Below are positions 6,021 to 12,007 of a stretch of 12,007 nt of DNA, in pieces. Every line of letters starts with the position of its first letter. The first letter of the stretch is position 1. The position numbers and the translations under genes were made by a program. This stretch comes from Planctomycetaceae bacterium (lineage in GTDB: Bacteria; Planctomycetota; Planctomycetia; Planctomycetales; Planctomycetaceae): NCBI GenBank assembly GCA_947479075.1, contig CANJZR010000058.1:1-12007 (forward strand). The letters run 5' to 3'. The notes beneath the pieces were generated by a model that searched no databases, was not told where the DNA came from, and was given only the letters and a program-made list of their open reading frames with translations.

Positions 6021-7576
6021 ACACTCAAACGGACGTCATCGTGATTGGCAGTGGTCTCGGAGGGTTGGCAGCTGCTTGCACCCTCTCGGCTCGCGGGTAC
6101 GCAGTGACCGTCGTGGAACAAAACGAATGGCTGGGCGGTAAAGCCGCGCTGCTGGAAGACAAGGGTTATCGGTTTGACATGGGGCCGACGATTCTGACCC
6201 TGCCTTCGGTATTGCGGCGCGTCTTTTCAGAGGCGGGAAAGTCGCTGGACGATTACGTCACGATGGTACGACTCGATCCACAGTGGCGTTGCTTCTTCTC
6301 AGACCGGTCTCAATTTGACCTGGTCGAATCACTTCCAGACATGAAGGACCGTTTGCAGGCATTCACGGGCTCCGAACGCACGAGTCTGGGCTATGAGAAG
6401 TTCATGGAGATCTCCAAGCAACTGGATGAAGTCTCCAATCGTTTCTTCTTCTGGAAAAGTGTCGGTGGGATTGCTGACACAATCGATGTCAAGCAATCGT
6501 TTTCGCTCAAAGTCTTGCGTGATGTATTGAGCCTGCGAATGGGACGTACGGTGGCCGGGCTGGTGCGGTCTCACATCCCAGATCAGCGTATCGCGCAGAT
6601 GATCGATCATTTCACCCAGTACGTGGGATCTTCGCCGGAAGCATCACCCGCAGTGCTGTGTGGGATCGCTCACATGCAAACCAATGAGGGGATCTGGTAC
6701 CCGGTCGGTGGCACCCGCGCGATCCCGAACGCTCTCGTGCAGCTGGGGAGAGAACTAGGCGTCAATTATATCACGGGGCGTAAAGTCATCTCGATTGATA
6801 GCCAGGCAGGGCATGTCACGGGGGTTACGCTGGACGATGGGCACTCGCTCAAAGCACAATCCGTGGTGTCGAATTCGGATTGTGTCCGCACCTGTGAAGA
6901 GCTCTTGCCAAAGAATGTAGCCCAGCGGTTTCTCTCGAAGCGAAAGTACGAGGCGGCCTGCTCGGGCGTCGTGCTGTACCTCGGCTTGCGTGAGAAATAC
7001 GAGCACCTTCTGCATCACAATTTTGTGTTCAGTCAGGATCCACATGTTGAGTTTCAGCAGATCTACCAGCAGGGAGAACCCGCAGCTGACCCGACCTGCT
7101 ATGTCTGTGCACCGTCGCTCTCGGGGGACAAAGTGGCCCCAGGAACAGGAGAGGCCCTGTACGTCCTGGTCCATACACCTTACCTGCGAAGACATCATAA
7201 CTGGAATGCAATGTTTCCAGCGTACCGCAACGTGATCCTCAAAAAACTGAAGGTGACCGCCGGTCTGGAAGACATTGAAGACCGTATCGAAGTGGAACAC
7301 GCACTGACGCCTCAGGACATCCACACTCGATATCACGTTCTGAATGGAGCGATCTATGGTTTAGCCAGTCATGGCCGCTTCCTGGGTGCATTTAAACCCG
7401 CCAACCGAGTGAAAGAACTGAAGGGACTCTATCTGGCGGGGGGGTCCGCCCACCCCGGTCCTGGTATGCCGATGGTGATGATGTCCGGTTGGATCGCGGC
7501 GGATACGGTCGACCAGGATCTGCGAGGTGTCGAATCAGACTCGCTCACTTCTTCAGTGCCGAGTGCGGCAGCTTAG
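6017..7576 (+). CDS. crtP: C30 carotenoid terminal oxidase, CrtP-like
   Basis: This is a second FAD-dependent CrtI-family enzyme (519 aa), expected to oxidise the terminal methyl of the desaturated C30 carotenoid to an aldehyde, which the preceding aldehyde dehydrogenase would then convert to the acid. GSGLGG at residues 11-16 is the FAD-binding motif, followed by EQNEWLGGK and FDMGPTILTLPS. The C-terminal block LAGGSAHPGPGMPM starts at residue 473. It resembles S. aureus CrtP (diaponeurosporene oxidase) rather than CrtN: QWRCFF, QYVGSS with the following AVL and GIWY blocks, HHNFVFS, QQIYQ and GAIYG all have CrtP counterparts. The ATG overlaps the aldehyde dehydrogenase stop as ATGA. No good Shine-Dalgarno site precedes it, so it probably depends on translational coupling. 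Its length happens to equal that of the crtN-like gene. The exact oxidation product is inferred. Confidence 0.87.
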   Translation: MNTQTDVIVIGSGLGGLAAACTLSARGYAVTVVEQNEWLGGKAALLEDKGYRFDMGPTILTLPSVLRRVFSEAGKSLDDYVTMVRLDPQWRCFFSDRSQFDLVESLPDMKDRLQAFTGSERTSLGYEKFMEISKQLDEVSNRFFFWKSVGGIADTIDVKQSFSLKVLRDVLSLRMGRTVAGLVRSHIPDQRIAQMIDHFTQYVGSSPEASPAVLCGIAHMQTNEGIWYPVGGTRAIPNALVQLGRELGVNYITGRKVISIDSQAGHVTGVTLDDGHSLKAQSVVSNSDCVRTCEELLPKNVAQRFLSKRKYEAACSGVVLYLGLREKYEHLLHHNFVFSQDPHVEFQQIYQQGEPAADPTCYVCAPSLSGDKVAPGTGEALYVLVHTPYLRRHHNWNAMFPAYRNVILKKLKVTAGLEDIEDRIEVEHALTPQDIHTRYHVLNGAIYGLASHGRFLGAFKPANRVKELKGLYLAGGSAHPGPGMPMVMMSGWIAADTVDQDLRGVESDSLTSSVPSAAA

Positions 7577-7613
7577 TCACTGGTGGACGCGAGCCAAGGG
7601 CTAGCCTCTTTTC

Positions 7614-7620
7614 AGGAAAG
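7614..7620 (+). promoter_or_regulatory. Ribosome binding site suggesting the acyltransferase start
   Basis: AGGAAAG sits directly before the ATG at 7622. The spacing is shorter than ideal (AGGA ends 4 nt before the ATG). It still favours 7622 over the GTG at 7583, which has no recognisable site. Confidence 0.45.
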
Positions 7621-7621
7621 T

Positions 7622-8434
7622 ATGAAACGCATGGCCAGCGCTCTCTCTCGCATCCTGAATTGGGGTTTCCGTCGTTACGTGCGGCGATTCATCCGCCGGA
7701 ATTTCAACGCAGTACGTTGCGCTGGCAAGTCGTATACGGAACAACTGCCGACGGAATCTGTGATTTGCTTCTTAAATCACCCCGGCTGGTGGGATCCAAT
7801 GACGGTCGTGTTAATGACAGACCTGTTGTTTCCCAGTCGAAGGTTTTATGCTCCGATGGATGCCGAGGCATTGCAACATTATCCGATCTTGGAACGCTTG
7901 GGTTTTTTCCCCGTGACTCGTGATTCGGTCGCGGGAGCGAAAGAGTTTTTGAACAGCAGCCAGGAGGTGCTGAAGTCGCCAGACTCAATACTCTGGATAA
8001 CCCCCACCGGCAGCTTCCATGATGTCCGCCATCCGGCACCATTCCTGTCTGGTTTGAGCCATTTGGTCGATCATCAATTCAAGGGCTCAATCCTGACGAT
8101 GGCGATTGAGTACACGTTTTGGAACGAACGCTGTCCGGAGCTTTTGGTTGAGTTCGCCTTCCCTCTGAATTGCAGCATGCTACCGGTTGATCGAGAGCAG
8201 CGAACGCTGGTGCTGCAGGAGTCACTCGCCGCAACACAAAAGTCTCTGGCACAGCGGGCAATTGCACGGGATGCGACAGCGTTCTCGACACTCGCTCTGG
8301 GACGTGCGGGAGTGGGCGGGATTTACCAGTCGTTTCAGCGCATGATGGTGTGGATTCGAGGCCAGCGTTTTCAAGAACGTCACAGTCCCGAGCCGATTCC
8401 GGTTCAGATGGTCAGACCAGGAGAGCGGACATGA
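7622..8434 (+). CDS. LPLAT/PlsC-family acyltransferase, probable carotenoid glycoside acyltransferase
   Basis: A 270-aa lysophospholipid-acyltransferase-fold protein. The acyltransferase motif I is NHPGWWD at residues 52-58, with catalytic His53 and Asp58 (HX4D). A motif II-like GFFPVTR is at 94-100. The motif III position reads PTGSF (128-132), where PlsC has FPEG, so the usual Glu is missing. A motif IV-like segment follows (AIEYTFWNERCP). The N-terminus is rich in Arg and suits peripheral membrane attachment. In context it should acylate the sugar of the carotenoid glycoside, the job done in S. aureus by CrtO, which is a different, shorter membrane protein; I therefore give no crtO symbol. 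Start choice is uncertain: ATG 7622 has AGGAAAG nearby, whereas GTG 7583 would give 283 aa and a 6-nt gap to crtP. This is the only junction in the operon without an overlap. The downstream gene overlaps by ATGA. The family is solid; the acceptor is inferred. Confidence 0.8.
   Translation: MKRMASALSRILNWGFRRYVRRFIRRNFNAVRCAGKSYTEQLPTESVICFLNHPGWWDPMTVVLMTDLLFPSRRFYAPMDAEALQHYPILERLGFFPVTRDSVAGAKEFLNSSQEVLKSPDSILWITPTGSFHDVRHPAPFLSGLSHLVDHQFKGSILTMAIEYTFWNERCPELLVEFAFPLNCSMLPVDREQRTLVLQESLAATQKSLAQRAIARDATAFSTLALGRAGVGGIYQSFQRMMVWIRGQRFQERHSPEPIPVQMVRPGERT
8419..8425 (+). promoter_or_regulatory. Ribosome binding site that fixes the glycosyltransferase start
   Basis: AGGAGAG, with its AGGAG core 7 nt upstream of the ATG at 8431, decides for this start against the in-frame ATG at 8350, which would place 27 extra hydrophilic residues ahead of the membrane segment. 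Confidence 0.7.
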
Positions 8435-9597
8435 TCGCTGTCGTACTGACGGGACTCGTGTGGAGTACCTTGAGTGTCACTGCTTTTGTTTTTGGGATGT
8501 TCGTATGGAACCTGACGTACTTTCGCAGGGCTCCAAAAGTCGGGGGGCGCAATGCGGACGCCGTCGCAAATGACATGCAGGTGTCCGTCCTGATCCCAGC
8601 TCGCAATGAGGTCCTGAGGATTGGTCGGTTGCTCGATTCGGTGCTGCGCAGCGAGGGCATCACCTGTGAAGTGTGCGTCCTGGACGACGAGAGTGAGGAT
8701 GGCACGGGTGGGGTTGTACTTGAGTATTCGCAGAAGTACTCAAACGTTCGCTTGATGCCTGGAATCCCTGTCCCGGCCGGATGGAGTGGAAAGCAGTTTG
8801 CGTGTTGGCAGCTCGCCCAGCAGGCCCGGTATCCCGAACTGGTGTTTCTGGATGCCGATGTCACCCTGTCTGTCGACGGATTGCGACGAGCAATCCTCCA
8901 TCGACGATGTACTAATTCCAGCTTACTCAGCGGATTTCCCCTGCAGCGAGTCGTCACATTCGGCGAGCAACTGCTGATCCCGCTCATCCATCTCATACTC
9001 CTGTGTTTCCTTCCCTTTCGCCTTATGAGAACCACTCGCAGTGTGGAAGCCGCTGCGGGATGCGGACAGTTTTTTCTGACGACGAAAGAGGCCTATGACA
9101 AAAGTGGTGGCCACAGCTCGATCAAGAAGTCACTGCATGACGGCATCATGCTGCCACGGTCGTACCGTACCGCCGGGCTGAAAACCGACCTGTTTGATGC
9201 TTCGGACATCGCAACGTGCCGCATGTATACAACATTTTCTGAGACCTGGTCCGGGCTGCTGAAGAATGCGAGCGAGGGATTCGCAAACATGCCACTGCTC
9301 CCCGTGATGACCCTCGTGATGTTGCTGGCGTTCATATCGCCGTGGCTCCTGGCGATCGCTGCTCTGATCGGTTACGTCCATGACTCACTCGTTTGGCCAA
9401 TGATTGCCAGCTGTGTGCTTTCCTCGCTTCCTCGCTTCATCTGCTGCGGGAAGTACGACCGGGCGTGGCTGGCAGGCTTGCTGAATCCGCTTTCGATCAT
9501 GCTGTTCCTGATCATCCAGTGGACCGCGCTCCTGCGAAAGTATCGTGGCCGGGAGGTAGAGTGGCGGCAACGTCGCTACGAGGTGAGCAGCCCATGA
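8431..9597 (+). CDS. crtQ: Family 2 glycosyltransferase, CrtQ-like
   Basis: A membrane-bound GT-A glycosyltransferase (388 aa) expected to attach a sugar, glucose in staphyloxanthin, to the carotenoid carboxylic acid. An N-terminal membrane segment (residues 1-30) is followed by the catalytic domain: IPARNE at 55-60, Asp85-Asp86 in VLDDESEDG, the metal-binding DAD at 141-143 in FLDADVTLS, and the SGGHSSIKKSLHDG block with acidic Asp237 that matches the TGGHKSANRHIIEG region of S. aureus CrtQ. Three hydrophobic stretches from residue 287 to about 368 (around 287-317, 321-340 and 346-368) anchor the C-terminus, which ends with VEWRQRRYEV, like VEWKGRQYSI in CrtQ. The start overlaps the acyltransferase stop (ATGA) and has a good AGGAG site. 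The family and CrtQ kinship are well supported; the sugar donor cannot be read from the sequence. Confidence 0.88.
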   Translation: MIAVVLTGLVWSTLSVTAFVFGMFVWNLTYFRRAPKVGGRNADAVANDMQVSVLIPARNEVLRIGRLLDSVLRSEGITCEVCVLDDESEDGTGGVVLEYSQKYSNVRLMPGIPVPAGWSGKQFACWQLAQQARYPELVFLDADVTLSVDGLRRAILHRRCTNSSLLSGFPLQRVVTFGEQLLIPLIHLILLCFLPFRLMRTTRSVEAAAGCGQFFLTTKEAYDKSGGHSSIKKSLHDGIMLPRSYRTAGLKTDLFDASDIATCRMYTTFSETWSGLLKNASEGFANMPLLPVMTLVMLLAFISPWLLAIAALIGYVHDSLVWPMIASCVLSSLPRFICCGKYDRAWLAGLLNPLSIMLFLIIQWTALLRKYRGREVEWRQRRYEVSSP

Positions 9598-10532
9598 CCG
9601 AAGAAAACACGGCAACTGGCACTCCCATTCTGACGCTCGACAACGTACGGAAGACCTACCGAAAGCGAGACGCCCTCCAAGGGATTTCACTCCAGCTCTT
9701 TCCCGGCGAACTGCTCGGACTCTTTGGTCCCAATGGAGCGGGCAAAACGACCATGATCAGGTGCATCAGCGGTCTATTGAAGCCCGATTCAGGGACGATT
9801 TCCCGGCATTCCTTGCCCACATCATCCGTCTCGGAAAGTAATGTTCGATTGGGGCTAGTGCCACAAAATCTTGCGATCTATCCAGATCTGACGGTACTGC
9901 AAAACCTGGAGGTCTTTGGCCGACTCGAAGGAGTCACCGGTCGAGTCCTGAAAGAGCGAATCAAAGAGGTGTTGGAATGGGCCGCCTTAACTGATCGAAT
10001 TCACTCACTCACCCGGACCTTGTCTGGTGGCATGCAACGCCGATTGAACATTGCATGCAGTGTGCTGCACCGTCCTCAGATCTTGCTGCTGGATGAGCCC
10101 ACGGTCGGAGTCGATCCTCAAAGTCGCGAACGCATCTACTCGATGCTGGAAGAGTTGACGGCTCAGGGTTCCGCACTGTTGTTGACTACACATCAATTGG
10201 ATGAAGTTGAGATGCGATGCGATCGGATTGTGGTGATGGATCACGGCCTGATCGTTGCTCAGGGAACACTGGCCGAACTCGTGGAGCTAACGGTCGGGTG
10301 CCCACACAGGGTGACCCTGCGCTTCGACCTTCCCTGTAAGTGGCGATTGCCGAGGTTTGCATTCGACCAACCTCGCACCAGTGCCACATGCATGATGCAG
10401 TCGATGCAGGAACTGCCTGTCGTTTTGGCTGTGTTGCAAAAGATCGACCAACAGCCGAGCCATATTGATGTACGCAGCTTGGGGCTACAGGATGTGTTTC
10501 TGGAACTAACCGGAAGGAGTCTTCGGGAATGA
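9594..10532 (+). CDS. ABC transporter ATP-binding protein, exporter type
   Basis: A cytoplasmic ATPase (312 aa) that would power the permease encoded immediately downstream. All motifs are intact: Walker A GPNGAGKT (45-52), Q-loop Gln91 in VPQN, signature LSGGMQ (143-148), Walker B ILLLDEP (163-169) and switch His200 in TTHQLDE. The pattern is that of the DrrA/NatA/CcmA-like group, which pairs with ABC-2 permeases and mostly exports lipids, polyketides or polysaccharides. About 100 residues after the H-loop form an accessory C-terminal domain with no motif I recognise. The ATG overlaps the crtQ stop (ATGA), with GAGGTGA about 10 nt upstream; a longer in-frame start at 9393 would overlap crtQ by 205 nt and is rejected. 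The coupling to crtQ suggests that the cargo is the carotenoid product, but this is inference. No substrate can be read from the ATPase itself. Confidence 0.93.
   Translation: MTEENTATGTPILTLDNVRKTYRKRDALQGISLQLFPGELLGLFGPNGAGKTTMIRCISGLLKPDSGTISRHSLPTSSVSESNVRLGLVPQNLAIYPDLTVLQNLEVFGRLEGVTGRVLKERIKEVLEWAALTDRIHSLTRTLSGGMQRRLNIACSVLHRPQILLLDEPTVGVDPQSRERIYSMLEELTAQGSALLLTTHQLDEVEMRCDRIVVMDHGLIVAQGTLAELVELTVGCPHRVTLRFDLPCKWRLPRFAFDQPRTSATCMMQSMQELPVVLAVLQKIDQQPSHIDVRSLGLQDVFLELTGRSLRE
10514..10519 (+). promoter_or_regulatory. Strong ribosome binding site of the ABC permease gene
   Basis: AAGGAG ends 9 nt before the ATG at 10529. Together with the ATGA overlap it gives this gene the clearest initiation signal of the operon's 3' half. 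Confidence 0.7.
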
Positions 10533-11980
10533 TTCTGACGGTCCTTCGCATTCTATATCTGCGTTTGAGAAACAACCCTTTGGAGTTGGTTCTCGTCTTT
10601 GTGATGCCGGTGATTTTCTTCAGCATCTTCGCCGCGATTTTTAGCAATGGAATCTCCTCGGGGTCGGACAAAAAGTTGCGAGTCGGCTGGGTGACTACCC
10701 CGTCTACGAGACTCGCCACAGAGCTGAGAGAGTTTCTCGATTCGAACTCTTCATTGGAGTGTTCTTCACTTCCCGCCTTAGACCCTGCGGAGTCGACCGC
10801 CGTAGCGGGACTTGATGGAGAGGCTGTGTCCGCACAGATCTCTCGCGCGCAGCAATCAGGAAAGTATGACCTGATTGTCAAACTCCCGGCGAAGTTCCCG
10901 GAGACTTTATCGAACACAGTTGTGAATCCCGCCTGTACGGTCTCGCTTGTGAGCGATGGGCAGAACCCGATGGCTGTTGCCATGGTCACCTCCATCATCA
11001 ACGGGTTCTTCGCTCAAAAACAGGCCGCCTTCGTCGGTCAGCAAATGATGCAGCTTCAGGAGAGCCGAAAAGACATCTCACGAGGAACGCCAAGAGCACG
11101 TGTGCCGGGGATGGAATCACAGTCTGACAGTCAGCCACCGGCAAGCGATGGGCCTGTGGTCGCGTCGATGCCGGAGCCTTCCGCAGTCTTCACAGAGATC
11201 GGGGAAGGTCCCGACTTCTTGCCGATTCAAGATGACTTCACTCCATTTTCAGGGAAAGTCAGTCTTGCCGATCCGGAAACCGTGGAGTCACATGCGACCG
11301 CCACTTTGCGGCCGAACAGCCAGACTGAAGGGGCGTTCCGTGTCATTGTCGAAACCCCTCAAGCCGACACGCAGGAGAACCCTCGGATCGCGATGTATGC
11401 TGCTGGAATTGCCGTGCTGTTCCTGCTCTTTTCGGCCACTGGCCATGCCGCCTCACTTCTCGATGAGGCCGAATCCGGAACACTCGATCGTATCCTTGTC
11501 AGCCAGGCTGGACTGTTCCAGATTCTCTGCGGGAAGTGGCTGGGAATATTTATCATGGGGTGTTTGCAGATCACGATCATGTTTCTCTGGGCAGAGGCGG
11601 TCTTCCACATTCACTTAGGCAAACACTTTGCTGGCTTTTGCATCATGACAACCAGCACCGCAGCGGCAACGGCCAGCTTCGCGATGTGCCTGGCCACGAT
11701 TTGCAAATCACGTTCTCAGCTGAATGCCGTTTCGGTCGTTCTGATCCTGAGTATGTCAGCTGTCGGCGGGAGTATGATCCCGCGTTTTGTCATGAGCGAT
11801 CGCATGAAGGAAATCGGCAAGTGGAGTTTTAACGCGTGGGCTCTGGATGGATATCAGAAAGTGTTCTGGTTCCAGTCACAGCCCTCCAGTTTACGCAAAG
11901 AAGTCACCGTTTTACTCGGCAGTGCATTGGTACTGGGGCTGGTCACATTCTTGTTGTCGGGACGCTGGAAGCGAGGTTGA
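10529..11980 (+). CDS. ABC-2 type exporter permease with large extracytoplasmic domain
   Basis: The membrane half (483 aa) of the ABC exporter whose ATPase is encoded just upstream. One membrane helix lies at about residues 18-39, then a domain of some 245 residues outside the membrane, then about five helices from residue 286 to the end. The helix-rich C-terminal core contains the DEAESGTLDRIL cytoplasmic segment typical of ABC-2 permeases of the ABC2_membrane_3 sort. Within the outer domain, roughly residues 180-284 are rich in Pro, Ser, Asp and Glu and look unstructured; the part before (about 45-170) looks folded. The ATG overlaps the ATPase stop and follows a strong AAGGAG site. As the last visible gene of the carotenoid operon it probably moves the carotenoid glycolipid, or a related lipid, to the outer leaflet or outer membrane. 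Only 27 nt follow, with no terminator seen, so the operon may continue. Confidence 0.9.
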   Translation: MILTVLRILYLRLRNNPLELVLVFVMPVIFFSIFAAIFSNGISSGSDKKLRVGWVTTPSTRLATELREFLDSNSSLECSSLPALDPAESTAVAGLDGEAVSAQISRAQQSGKYDLIVKLPAKFPETLSNTVVNPACTVSLVSDGQNPMAVAMVTSIINGFFAQKQAAFVGQQMMQLQESRKDISRGTPRARVPGMESQSDSQPPASDGPVVASMPEPSAVFTEIGEGPDFLPIQDDFTPFSGKVSLADPETVESHATATLRPNSQTEGAFRVIVETPQADTQENPRIAMYAAGIAVLFLLFSATGHAASLLDEAESGTLDRILVSQAGLFQILCGKWLGIFIMGCLQITIMFLWAEAVFHIHLGKHFAGFCIMTTSTAAATASFAMCLATICKSRSQLNAVSVVLILSMSAVGGSMIPRFVMSDRMKEIGKWSFNAWALDGYQKVFWFQSQPSSLRKEVTVLLGSALVLGLVTFLLSGRWKRG

Positions 11981-12007
11981 GGGCAGGACTACCGAAGGTC
12001 CAAAGCC

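Noticed and set aside
8412..9035. 207-codon minus-strand ORF
   Set aside because: Antisense shadow of the crtQ-like gene, Ser/Arg-rich and without motifs.
9393..9593. Longer in-frame start for the ABC ATPase
   Set aside because: It would overlap crtQ by about 200 nt; the added residues match no ABC domain, and ATG 9594 makes a regular ATGA junction.
10186..11001. 271-codon minus-strand ORF
   Set aside because: Antisense to the ABC genes; composition is shadow-like and no domain is recognisable.
11986..12001. Terminator-like hairpin GGAC/GTCC after the permease
   Set aside because: Only four base pairs and no T-run; chance is sufficient.

Overview
The window looks like a piece of a planctomycete chromosome. 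The GC content is moderate, some start codons lack a Shine-Dalgarno sequence, and it carries a complete C30 carotenoid set of the type described in Planctopirus and relatives. The assignment to Planctomycetes is an inference from gene content, not from a marker gene.

Layout. (1) Positions 1-1754, minus strand: the N-terminal two thirds of phosphoenolpyruvate carboxylase (ppc), cut by the left window edge. (2) Positions 1755-2847: about 1.1 kb between divergent genes, with no recognised gene. It holds one doubtful small signal-peptide-like ORF, several inverted repeats, and just before the operon a good sigma70-like promoter whose -35 box lies inside a nested palindrome. (3) Positions 2848-11980, plus strand: seven genes in one tight operon. 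The order is crtN-like desaturase, aldehyde dehydrogenase, crtP-like oxidase, LPLAT/PlsC-type acyltransferase, crtQ-like glycosyltransferase, ABC ATPase, ABC-2 permease. Five of the six junctions are 1-nt (TGATG) or 4-nt (ATGA) overlaps, which implies translational coupling.

How the genes fit together. By analogy with staphyloxanthin synthesis, CrtN would desaturate a C30 backbone, CrtP would oxidise a terminal methyl to an aldehyde, the aldehyde dehydrogenase would make the carboxylic acid, CrtQ would glucosylate the acid and the acyltransferase would add a fatty acid to the sugar. No crtM/HpnCDE (C30 backbone synthase) is in the window, so the precursor must come from elsewhere. This fits the reported planctomycete route that starts from squalene.

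The most interesting part is the two-gene ABC exporter at the 3' end. It is coupled by ATGA overlaps to the biosynthetic genes and is a candidate dedicated flippase or exporter for the finished carotenoid glycolipid. Next in interest are the palindromic candidate operator at the promoter, and the acyltransferase, which belongs to a different family from staphylococcal CrtO.
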